A stretch of 64,000 bases of DNA, from positions 6,623,733 to 6,687,732 of the forward strand of contig NC_089175.1 in NCBI RefSeq assembly GCF_947507565.1, written 5' to 3'. The notes beneath the pieces were generated by a model, which did no database searches, was not told the DNA's origin, and was given only the letters and a program-made list of their open reading frames with translations. Shown here piece after piece: positions 22,519 to 33,492 of the stretch. The stretch is from Oscarella lobularis (Eukaryota > Porifera > Homoscleromorpha > Homosclerophorida > Oscarellidae). A program made the position numbers and the translations under genes. Positions within the stretch are counted from its first letter, which is position 1. Each line of letters starts with the position of its first letter.

Positions 22519-23926
22519 TCATTCTTTTTTTCTAAATTTCATTTCAGAAAATGCCAAGGATGACCGTCCTTTCCATGTGTACCAATGAATGCGATTTTCC
22601 CCGATGCCACTCAGATACAAACCATTCAGGAAGGTACGATGACAGCTGTTAAACCACCAACCACCTTCATAATAGGCTGCACAGTGACCACTAGTTTTAT
22701 CATTGTCTTGATCTTTTGTTGAAAACTTCATTCCATTGACGTTTTCATATGACTTTCCAGACGCTGCAATTGCATCACCTGCTGTACCACTGTACCCACT
22801 AACGCTTAGCGTGTACTTGGAATTGGAGTCTCCCACTTTAAAGCTACTGTATTTGGCGTGCGCACTGTTTCCTGAGTAATCTTTCAAATCAATTCTTAAG
22901 TCATTTGCTCCGTTTAGCTTCAAGATCTGGTGAAGAGAAGCTAAGCCAAGCCAGTAGTCACCGCTAATATTGCCGAATCCTCTTTCGTAGTCGATCCATT
23001 CGTGATTAAAATCAACTGATCCATCCTTACGTCTTTGAAAGACTGTCCATCCTCCTCCGTCAGTCTCCATGTCACAGTAGACTGGAATGAAGCCTATTCC
23101 CGTGACGGCAATTGTGAAACTGCCACTTGAAAGATGAGGAGATCGTTTATGCAGACAAGAGCAATCGCAGCCTTGCGAACTAACAATTACTAAAGCACAT
23201 TCATCTTGTTAAACTTATTAGTCAATGGCTGAAACCGTACTTCCTAGATCTTCAAGTTGCTTTTGCAATAATTCAATTAGCATGACGCCAGGAAGACCTT
23301 GAATGCCTTGTTCACCTTTCTACCACAAAACGAGTTCTCCAAATGATCTATTTTGGTGATGTAACAGCACCTGTCCTTTGTGACCATGCCGCCCAATTGC
23401 TCCTTTAACTCCCTTTGGTCCCGTGACGCCAGAAAAACCTCGATTTCCTTTGTCTCCTTTTGAGCCAGCCTTTCCAAGCTTTCCCTTTAAAATAGCAACT
23501 TAGGTCATCTGATAATTTTTTCTCATTGTACTGCTACCTGTGTACCGATGTTTCCTCTGTCTCCTTTATCACCTTTCAGTCCTCTTGGTCCCAATAGCCC
23601 TCTCTCTCCAATAGGACCCTACCATTATATGACCAGTTGTCGTACCTGCACCTTCATTACTTGTAACTACATACCGCTCTTCCAACTGGACCAGGCGGTC
23701 CACGTGAACCGATAGTGCCAGGTAAACCTTGTGGTCCTACAGGGCCTGGCAATCCCTGAGGTCCAGCAATGTGTTTGTGATCACACGCTGTCGACAATGT
23801 CTGCGCCGGAATTAGATAAGTTTCTTAGGCCAAAAAAATGATATTGTTTATGTTTGCCTGAGAAGACGCGTTTTTCACGACGTAGCCAAGTAGGCAGAAG
23901 AGCAGCAACGTTCTCATTGTTTTCAT
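22519..23926 (-). CDS. Collagen-fibrinogen (ficolin-like) secreted protein, copy E
   Basis: Six-exon layout as in A. MKTMRT start at 23926, signal peptide, then collagen exons. The fourth exon (GKLGKAGSKGDKGNRGFSG...) lacks one Gly-X-Y triplet compared with A, C and G. The FReD keeps CDMETDGGGWTVFQRR, DYWLGLASLHQ, DQDND, a Cys and WWFNSC. A GC donor is used for intron 1. No lesion is seen. The nearest relatives are C and G, which share the GC-rich divergent upstream region. Confidence 0.88.
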
Positions 23927-23966
23927 AAAAGTGTTTGGTATGAAAGTCTTCTTCTGCCTGTGTGTG

Positions 23967-23975
23967 CTTTTATAG
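23967..23975 (-). promoter_or_regulatory. TATA box of ficolin-like gene E
   Basis: CTATAAAAG on the minus strand, 41-49 bases upstream of the start codon, as in A, C and G. Confidence 0.6.
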
Positions 23976-24534
23976 ATGCATTTTAGGTACGGAAGAGACG
24001 GAATGACGTCAGATCCGTGTTATTTCCATTTCAAGATTTCCATAAATGGACTTGTCCACGTGCGGGGGTGAGTTGCGCCTGCGCAAGACTCGTTTTCGTC
24101 GTGACCATTTTCTCCTAAGAAAACGCCTGCGACCAGACGCTTCTCGTCTCGTCAGCCACAAAATTTCTGTACTGCTGCGCCTTTGCGACTGCATTCTACC
24201 CGCTCGTCGCCTCGAAACGTCGTCGAATCGCGAAAATACGCTTTAGTTCTTCCCTACTTCACCTAGTTTCGAAACTAGGAGCACTTTGGTCACCTAATAC
24301 ACTCTATCGAGGTTGGAAAATTGAACGCAAAGCACGCAAGTGACTGTAACGGAGTCCGTTCGCTCAGGAAACCAAGACGGAGAATTTCGCAAAAAATCAC
24401 CTTGAAATATTCGAACGTTTTTGAAGGTTTTGGAAGAATCCGTGCACTTGTACGTCCTGGATCTAAATCGGTAAGAATTCCAAAGAACCTTATTAGTTAA
24501 TTAATTATTTAATCCATTTATCAATATCTTTAGT

Positions 24535-24950
24535 TTTCTTGATGAGTTTGGAGAGAGCGTCTTTATTCAACAGAAACCGTCTTTCTCTTCTTATCTCAGT
24601 CATGAAGGTAAGTCACTTATTCAGTATTTGTCCCACATGTCATGGGTCTTCTTCAGGTCGGCTATCTGCAGATGATTTGACGTCAGATTCTGCTCATTTT
24701 GTGAAATTCATTTTTTTCTCTGTTCTAAAATTTCCGTCAACGCATGTCAGTGTTTCAGTGAGTGAGAGCCAGCGTTACTGTGTGTGTTTTCTTATGTATA
24801 CAAATTTACCATTGTTTTAGTACACCGTGATCAAGGACCACTACAATGATCTAACGTTATTCTATTCCAACGAAGGCAATACTCTCTTGCCTGAATTCAA
24901 TTGTAGTCATATCTCGAAGCAGCTGGATCTTGCATTATCTCTTCTCTAAG
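24535..24950 (+). CDS. Possible exons of a divergent gene of unknown function, copy 2
   Basis: Exon-like pieces with splice signals: after CTTTAG (FGESVFIQQKPSFSSYLS), after CTTCAG (RLSADDLTSDSAHFVKF) and after TTTTAG (VIKDHYNDLTLFYSNEGNTL), ending in LDLALSLL and a stop. Between copies 2 and 3 some changes in the last exon are silent (GTC/GTG, GAT/GAC), as in a coding sequence. The phase between the second and third pieces does not close cleanly, so this may already be a relic. Confidence 0.3.
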
Positions 24951-25498
24951 GTAAATACCACGTGATTAGTTATCTCTATACTACTCTTCGAGATCTGCTA
25001 ACAGTCACTTCCCAATCTGGCTTATTACAACTCATCAACCTATTTTTTTTAGATGATAATGAACATGGATTTAGAAATGTAGGTAAGAGATTTTCTAATT
25101 GTAATTGTACTTTATAATTAACGTTGAAATTTTAGTTGCAATTCACGACATCACAAACTCGTCGCCAAATGACTTCACTTCTTCAAGAGGCAGCGCATCT
25201 GAACTGAAGTCCTGCCGTTTCCATGACGACGGGTAATAATTGCTGAAAGTTTTGTCATTGAGCTCCGTTACCACGGCAGCAGATGTGCACGGCGTTGTCT
25301 TCAATCAAAGCCAAATATTTTGGAACTCCACTTCACAGCGATATCAAAGTATGTGACAAGCGTGTCTCTTCCTCAACCTTTCTCTTCTGACAGGTTCTGA
25401 TTTATTGGTGGACTCCACGGGCCAGCTGTAGAGATTGCAGTGTCATCAGGTCTTTGTGTGGTAAGTGGATTTATTGCTTCGTATTCAGCTAAGGGTGT

Positions 25499-25795
25499 CT
25501 TTTAGGATAGGGGTCCTAAGCATGACCCCGTCATCAAAAACTGCTCCACCGGGGTCCTGGGCAAGACCCCGTCATCAAAAACTGCCTGGCAGGGGTCCTG
25601 GGCATGACCCCGTCAAAACTGCCTGTGCATGGAAACGCGAGGGACAACTGTGCTTTTTTATCATTTTATTCAATAAATTGACTGTCCCTCCCCTTTTATC
25701 TTTGAGCAGTTTTTTGATGACGGGGTCTTGCTCAGGACCCCGGTTGCGAGCCTTTTTTTTATGACGGGGTCATGCCCAGGACCCCAACTCCTAAA
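25499..25795. repeat. GGGGTC foldback element, copy 2
   Basis: Same architecture as 3191-3491. The right end reads CTCCTAAAC, so the terminal inverted repeat is slightly worn. Confidence 0.7.
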
Positions 25796-26282
25796 CAACG
25801 AACGTCAAAAACAAGGACAAGTGCTTTGTAATAATGTACCTGGTCATAGAGTAGCAAAATGGTAAATGCGGTGCCATCATGCGTCTACGGCATCACGCAG
25901 ACGCAAGGACCCCAAACGGTGAGGTTTACGCGTCACAAGATTATCATTATCACGAGTAGGTGCGACTAAGTAACTGCGCCATCAAAGTGCAAAAAATTAA
26001 AATAAACTTGATATCATGATCTTCCTTCCTGGGTTTCCACACTGCAAAAAAAGCAATTGACTTGTCAATTTATACTCTTCTTACCTCTACTAGACTACCC
26101 TCAAGCAGCAAAGCATATGACAAAAAACTAAATTACCTTCAGAGTCAACTGACCTAAAATCTCAACTAAAGAAAAACCTACAGAAGAGAAACCATAACAC
26201 AAAAACTAATAGCACATAGATTACTTCAAAATCTCTTCACCTACGCTATTCCTAGACTACCTCAAAAAGCCATTAAAAAATC
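25796..26282. other. Intergenic, block copy 2
   Basis: Counterpart of 3492-3982. No gene is seen. Confidence 0.4.
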
Positions 26283-26367
26283 AGGTGGTGGCTGCTAGCT
26301 GAAGCACTGTGGGAAGGAGCTAAACGCCTACTAAAAATCCGCCCTACCCTACTAGCAGCCGCCTACC
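26283..26367. repeat. GC-rich stem-loop repeat, copy 2
   Basis: AGGTGGTGGCTGCTAG at the left and CTAGCAGCCGCCTACC at the right. The stem is somewhat eroded compared with copy 1. Confidence 0.55.
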
Positions 26368-28168
26368 AAACTCTAAGGCAAGGGAGCGGACCCGTGCAGA
26401 CTAACCGTAGTGATAAAGCACGCGATGGATAGTCTTTTTACTGTTCCACTACACCCTCTGTAACATGCCCTGCAACATACTTTCATGCGCTGCCATGACA
26501 ACCGCCCTCACTCACGAACCCCAACCCGCTCTCAATTACACATTAGGAAAGCAGACCTAATAGTTAAACGGACGGAAATCTTCCATGCACGCGAGCGTGG
26601 CAGCGTCACGTCAGGCAATCCAACCCGTGTATTTCACAGAGAGAGACCCGCTCCCTATGTGAACGCCTACTCCGCAAGGACCCCCAGTTTTAAACCTGGT
26701 CACTCGTTGTCTTCATCAGGAAGGCTCTCGTTGCATTGCTCTAAAGGGTGACATTAGTTAGTGAGTCGCGTATAAGTGGTGCTTACGTACCTATACGTCT
26801 GATAGGAGCGTGACGTCATGTGCTATATTTTTATTTCCTTTCTTGCGCCGCGCGAAATCAGAGGCATCTAGAAAATAGACAAATGAATCAAATTTGAGGT
26901 AAAGTGGGTGGATGCCACGCAGGATTGCTCACCGGTGAGCGGATGCGCAACGAAAAATGAGAGGTGGGGGCGTGGGGCGTGTTCTCTTGAATTGACTTCA
27001 GCAATTCCGGCGACGCTGGAGACCAGAAAAAGGGTGAAAGCGGATTTACGGTAATGAAATCCGTGATCCTACGAATTGGCCGCCACTTTGGAGAAGCAGT
27101 GTTCAGCGTTTCACTGTCCCGCGGCATGTGATCCACAAAAAGTTTACGAGATCGTGTTCGACGGCGAAAGATCGTCACAAAATTCTTTGGATCACTTCAC
27201 ACGTGTTATTAGTAGAATTAATAGCAGTTGTCGCTGATCGATTATTGGCTTACCTGACGTCATCAAGACTACAGTACATAGTGTGACCATTCGGAAAAAG
27301 ACACTCCCACGTAAGCCTATGAGCTGCGGTGCGATTTCTTGTACTACACTGTATTAATTAAAAAAGAAGTGAATAAATACTTACTTACCTAATACGTCAA
27401 AAGCGTTGGAGAAGCATTGAGCCATCCACGCTATAGTTTAGCTAAAATTGACCACCTTCGCAAACCTAAAATAAAAATCAATAAATAAATTTAATTAATT
27501 ATTGACGAGTCGCTCTAGTATCGAATTTGGACTCGGATCAAACTTCGGGGTACTTACTTCATAGATCAGACGAGCCATGGGTAATAGTGAAGATCTGCTA
27601 CGGCATTTTCTGTTGAGAGGCCCCTTTCGAGGGTACGCGATCGCGAATCGCGTTAGGGCCACGTGAAGCAATACTGAAGGTACTGAGAAGCTCCCGACCA
27701 CTATTTCCACCTAAGAAAACTGATGTGTCACCGAGGAAGGGATGGGGTACAACGAATTGGCGGCTCAACCGTTTTTTTACGCTGCCCACGTCATCCGATG
27801 ACAGGAGTGTCACAAAGCAATGACACGCCTTCGAAAAGCTTCTCCACCAGAGGATCCATCAGGCCGAATTTTTAGCGACAGTATTCATTAGCGTGCGTTA
27901 TTGACGTGCACATACAAAAAAATTGTTTTATATTCTCAACTCAAAAGTTTGTAAATCACTCGCCGTTAGGTACGGTAAATTCCTACCTTATTCTTGTTGT
28001 GTTTAGCCTAATTATTCAACTTTTCTGTACCCTCGGACAGTAATTTCATTATCGTAGACGCATGACGTAATGGACCAAAAATAGCGCACACTACTCTCCA
28101 GACTAGATCATGTTCTCCATTAGCCGAGAAAGTAGCTAGTGACTCCGGAGTACTTTTTGAGAAGCAAA
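26368..28168. other. Block tail and upstream region of the macro-Roco gene
   Basis: Counterpart of 4071-5577 to about 27830, including a CRE at 26811-26818. From there the sequence is unique and probably includes the promoter of the gene starting at 28169. No gene is supported. Confidence 0.4.
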
Positions 28169-31100
28169 ATGCGTTCTTTAGCTACGAATCCTTGGGCGAG
28201 GATGTCTCTTGAAGACAAACGAAAATACTACCGCTGTGGAGAGAACTACGAGACGCTCGACAGCCTAAAGACCTGGCAGAAATACAAAACATTGAGTAAA
28301 ACGTTTCCTCGGGGGAGAAAAGGACCGGCCAATCTTCTCGTCCAATAGAAAGTCTCGTTGCGCGACAGAAACCATTTTACGCTGCAGATGAAAAGCTCAA
28401 CGAAAAGGTGACCCTCTGGAAAGGAGATATCACGTGTCTGGAGATTGACGCAATCGTGAATGCAACCAAAAACTCGCTCCTACGCGGAGACGGAGGAGAA
28501 AAAAGAGGTTCCGTTATTTAATGTCCCGCATGTCAGGCCCATTTCCTCCCCCGTGAGAGAAAAGGGTCCCACTCGAGTACGTCATCAGTCATGTCATTGA
28601 CTCAATTGTGGGTGTGGAAGAAGTAATGCCTACGGCATTTCGCACATACTGCCTTGAATGACCGATGGACCATTGTATGCATTGCTGCTTCGTGTCCATC
28701 TGGTCAATCATTCTGGTTCGTATGTAGCAGCGTACCTAGGCGTGAATTCTTCCAGACCCACAATCAAGTCATGACTGATGACATAGTCGAGTTGTACCAG
28801 GTCCTTTTCTCTCCACAGAGTGTAGAAGGAAAATGGTCTGTCATGCAAGGCTATACCGTTATTGACGCAGGATTCTTTACTTTGAATGTATGCTTTGCTT
28901 TGCATGCAGTCTATGAATGCATACATCGTGCAAACGGGGATTCACTGCTTGATGAATGCCGTACATTAGGCTGGTGCGACACGGGAAAAGCAAAATTGAC
29001 ATCCGGTCTAAGAATTTAAACTGACATTCTAAACGACAAAGTTTTATAATAAAGCACTTGTTTAGGTTATCGTTTGCCGGCTAAATGTGAGCTCTTATTT
29101 TGCGTGCTTCTGCATGTGCATGCATGCCATTGGTAGATGTTTTGCACGCTGTTGGACCTACTGGGAAGAAACCGAAGCTGCTGCGGAGTTGTTATAATGC
29201 GTGTTTAGCACTTGCATTAGACCACAATATTCGTTCGCTGGTAGTCTACTTGTTTGATTAAGATGTAACATCTGATTCTTTGTGCTTCAGGCTTTCTGCA
29301 GCATTTCGACTGGAGGGAACGAATATCCCAGGACAGATGCCGCCTCCGTTGCTATTGATACAGTTCGAAGATGGTTGAACGTTCCAGAAAATGCCGAAAA
29401 GGTCATGTGTTTGCTGCGATTGCAGTTTTTGTTACAATTTCTTTCATTTTAGATTGACAGAATTATTTTTTGCGTCTATACCTCTGCTGATCAAAATATT
29501 TATGAATCATTGCTGCCTTATTATTTTCCAGACGTACAAGACGTGCAACATGCGGAGGAAAGTGCAAGAGACGCTGCAGAACGAACAGAAACTTACCAAC
29601 AGGAGGTGTGATTCCTAGGTCAATTTTTTTATTTTGTTTAAATCTATAGACTGTTATCATATAAGACTTAATTGTTCAGTCGACCATTTGCTTCTGACCT
29701 TGATTTGTTTAGGTTACCCATTTTCAAAAAATTTACCACGAGGCACTGAAACGCGGCTCAGTAACGGTGAATCGAACTCGCGTCATTGTGGCCGGTCAAG
29801 ACGGAGCTGGCAAGTCGTGTCTTGTTGATTCTCTTTTGAACAGACCCTTTGAGAAAGATAAAGCGAGCACAGAAGGAGCGGTTGTGTCAATGATTCACAC
29901 AGCAGCATGCGGGTGGGTTGCGACCGACAACAAAGACCACTTAGATCCGCTGATTGCTGAGGGCGTATACCGCATGAATCAGCAGCAATCGGACTCATTT
30001 CGTAGAACTATAGCATCAAACGACTTTGATTCCGAGTTAGAAAAGGTGAAATCAGACACATCAGAGCCTTCCCACGGCACTTCTTCAGAAGTGGACTCCG
30101 TCAAACCGGCCCCTGTAGTGGAAACACTGGAAGAAAATTTGAAAATGTTTGGAATTGAAGCGAAGACACTCACGGCTATGCAGCAACAATTGGTGACTAC
30201 TTTCCTCGCAAGCAGACCTAGCGAAGAGGATCTTCGTAAGCAAATTTTCGGCGTTCGCGATATCTGGGATTTGGGTGGGCAAGAAATTTATCTCGCCACA
30301 CATGCGGCTCTGATGCCAAACAGCAAAGCATTTGGGTTGTCCATGTACATGATTGTGATGGACATCTCAAAGTCGCTGTCTGATAAAGCAGAGTCGTTTC
30401 ATCGATCATTGGATGGTAGTGTAGTAGACCAGAGTAACGAATTGGGCTGGATTCGCACAAACGGAGACTTCCCTCTCTACTGGTTTGGCTCAATCGCAGC
30501 GGCCCACGAAGACACGCCTATGGGTGGCCATTGGCTGGGTAAGGACGAAGAAGTCGCTCCTCCTCCTGTCTTTGCAATTGGTTCACACCGAGACGTCTTG
30601 GACACCGACACGGAAAGGTTTCCGGATCCGGAGTCCGTAGAAAAGTGGCTGAAGCATCAAGAACAATATTTTGAGGAACTTCTTAGCCATACCGATTTCA
30701 TGAAGCACATCGTCGTACCGAAGAAACGTGGAGTCAGGGAGGACAATGAAGAATTTCACGAAATGGTTCACTTCTTCAGGAGAATATTCCTGATAGACAA
30801 TACCGTCTCCGGTTCAGCATTTCCTTGTAGAAGCGTTATAGAAATTCGAGAACGAGTCGATCGCATGACGTCGACATATTGGAAAGGAATGAAAAAACAG
30901 CCCTTATTCTGGATTTATCTTGAAATTCTGTTGTTTCGTTGGAGCAAAGTTATGAAAACGGTCGCGGCAAAAGTTGACGAAATTGTAAAACTAGCTCAAC
31001 ATCCGACAATCTGCAATATTTCTAGTCGCGACGAAGTTCTCGTTGCACTGAAGTATCTTGCCAACGTCGGAGCAATTCTCTATTACCCACAAGTAGACGA

Positions 31101-32435
31101 TTTGAAAGACTACGTTTTCACGAGACCTATGTGGGTAATCAAAGCGCTATCAACTTTTGTGACGGCGGCGAAACCGGGTCCATTGTTGGAGCCAAAGTGA
31201 AATATTCTAAGAGAGAAAGGAATAATGTCCAATGATTTAATGAACTATCGTCTGACGCAAATGCGAGACGCTGACATCAGCGATTTAGCTACTTCTTTAG
31301 AAGACGCTGGTCGGGAGCAAATTGAAGACGAAAATAGGCTAATTATGCGGCTTCTCAAACTTCTCGACGTCATAACGCCAGTTGCAGAATCTTCTCTCGT
31401 TGAATTTTATGTTCCTTCAATGCTTACGAAGTCATTTGTGTATTCTCCTACGCATTGGGAATGTCATCGTCACTCGCTTTCTCTTCCCGCTCCTCTTATC
31501 GTCATTCCCATTAAACTGAAGTTTATTCCGGAGTGCCTCTACTTTCGTCTCGTAACTCGCTTTTTAACTTTGTATCCAAAAAAACCGGAACTCTCTCGTC
31601 ATCAGTGCATCTTTCAAGTGCAAGATAAAGAGATTCTCACTGTTGAAGGTATTCAGCTACGTCTTTATAGCACCTCCATTTGTATTGTCTTCCTAGTTGA
31701 AATTGAATTGCTGTATCACAGCCGAGGTAATTGGATTGCTCTAACCATTCTTTATGTCAATGAAGACGACGTAGCAAGAGCCAGCCCGTCTTTTTTACCC
31801 TCAATTAGAGAGGAGCTGGCTCAACAAATGAGAAGTATCTGCCAGCAGGGCATGGGAGGATTTAGGTATAGTGTATGCTGTCAAATACGAGAAGCCGTAC
31901 GCGCAGACGGACAGTTCGATGTTGATGTCAGAAGCCTTCCTTTTCTTCAGAATGAGCATTATAAGTACTTGCCAAGAGATGCCAAGCTATACGACAAATT
32001 CGGGAGACGATTGCGAGTGACGTCAGACGACTTTTTGAAAATTAACTGTTGGTTTGGGCACCAGTCAAGTGGGGCTACACCGTTGGCATCTCAAGGTAAT
32101 ACATATTAGCAGAAGAGCGTTTTGCTTGATTAACTTGATTTGTTTTTCTTGCCAGTTTCACTCCCTCGGACAATCAACGAGTGTTTTATTCGTATTGTCG
32201 CAAACCTAGTAGAGTCAAAATGGCAAAAGTTTGCTGTTTTCTGGGGCGAAAAGCCAGTTCCTTTCATCAGTACAAAGAGAAGTCTAATGAGAGTTTTCTT
32301 CTGGCCATGATGGTGATAGAGGATTGGATGTCAGAATGCGGTCGAAAGGCAACGGTAATTGCTCTCATTCGAGCTTGCGAAGAGTGCGGCATTCATAGAG
32401 ATAACATCGAAGCGGCTTACAAAGAAAAGGTGTAA
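28169..32435 (+). pseudogene. Macro-domain / Roc-COR / Death Roco gene with two lesions
   Basis: Exons: 28169-28295, 28388-28507, 28910-29005, 29066-29086, 29137-29240, 29291-29401, 29453-29605, 29713-31648, 31697-32095 and 32156-32435; all N-terminal joins keep frame. The first 244 residues are a MACROD-type macro domain: MSLEDKRKYY, WKGDITCLEIDAIVNAT, IHRANGDSLLDECRTLG, TSGYRLPAKYVLHAVGP and FCSISTGGNEYP. That family removes ADP-ribose from proteins; the glycine loop here carries extra residues (RGDGGEKR). Roc follows (GQDGAGKS at about 272-279, WDLGGQ), then COR and a Death-like fold. A TGA at 31198-31200 in COR stands where the paralogues have TGG or TCG. One missing base near 32251 shifts the Death domain to a stop at 32308. 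A shortened macro-Roc product remains possible. Confidence 0.8.
28528..28846. repeat. Foldback (inverted-repeat) insertion in the macro-domain intron
   Basis: The arms 28528-28622 and 28747-28846 are imperfect inverted copies; for example GTCATCAGTCATGTCATTGA on the left matches the complement of GTCATGACTGATGAC on the right. The element fills most of intron 28508-28909, the largest intron of this gene. Non-autonomous foldback elements look like this; no target-site duplication is evident. Confidence 0.7.
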
Positions 32436-33492
32436 AATTGAATAAATATATAGAAGAAATCATTCAGATGATGCATGAAGTGTCGTAATTAGCAGTGGCA
32501 ACAAACGAATTCTTTTGCAACAAAGTTAGAGTGAACAACTAGGCGACTACCATAGGAAACTACTCATCCATATCAGCGCTCACCTTTATTGAAGAGCTAC
32601 GCATCTATATCCGCTTTCATATTTTTTAGATGATGATGCTATTTATTTATAGTCATGTGACTCTAACACATCATGGCCAGAGTCATCGTCTACTCCTTGG
32701 CGTTCTGATAAACATGACTGCACTGGCGGACGATCTTCCGCGCGGAGCTCATCCTGCCAAAAGATGAGAACGAGATTGGAGTGGAAGCACGGTAGGATTG
32801 TAGCGATATCTACAAGATTAGCTCCGTTCCGAAGCTTTCTCTAGTCTTCCTATCGTCAAAGATGGCATAAAGCTCGCGAAAGCGCGGGTAGAGGTGCGAT
32901 AGACGCTCTCTTTCGACCGTTAGACGACTCAAACGACGCCGATAGGCAATAGGGGACCCCCACGGATCCTAGGATCCGTGGGGCCCCACTCAAACGTCGA
33001 AATTTCACTTTGAAGCTCAAGACTTTCCACCATTGGGTAATTACTTTTGCCAAACATGAGCAGGTCGAAGAATCCAAAACGACTGCGTTCATGGCGCCCT
33101 GTTTTTACGGAGTGTTTTGTCATGGAGCTCTGTTACCACGGCAACAGGTGTGCACGATATTTTTTCAATCATGGCTAAGCCTACCTAGGGTGATTAAAAG
33201 TCGTTTAAACTTCTCTTTTATGTAGCATCACATTTAGAAACTGACTGAGTCCCATGGCAAGTAAAGCAAATTAGTAAGGTGTAATTTCTTATTAGTTTAT
33301 TAGGATATTCAAGACGCTTTCTATATCTAACTAGTCAATGATGGACACAGTTGTGAAGGTACTAGGTCACTTTTTTACCAGTATTTATTCTGGTCTTTTT
33401 CTCAACAACGCGCCAATCTAAAATTCACTCACAACTACACTCACACGGACAGACGGGCTCAGTGGCAGAAACGTCATTCTCTTCTACGCTAT
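32436..33492. other. Intergenic between Roco 2 and ficolin-like gene F
   Basis: Begins with the Roco 3' flank shared with the regions after 16095 and 46886. It includes a 26-base perfect palindrome at 32958-32983 and, near 33120-33180, a piece related to 2935-2995. Small ORFs on both strands (32856-33225) have no support. Confidence 0.4.
32958..32983. repeat. 26-base perfect palindrome
   Basis: The half-site CCCCACGGATCCT is followed directly by its reverse complement, with no spacer. It could be a cruciform-forming site, a dimer binding site or the joined tips of an inverted repeat. Confidence 0.85.

Noticed and set aside
22119-22535. 138-codon plus-strand ORF tail-to-tail with ficolin copy E
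   Set aside because: Runs into the antisense of the FReD exon; the frame is not kept at the equivalent places in A, C and G.
28654-29019. 121-codon ORF ahead of the macro exons
   Set aside because: Its first two thirds lie in the foldback-filled intron; only the end from 28910 is real macro-domain exon.
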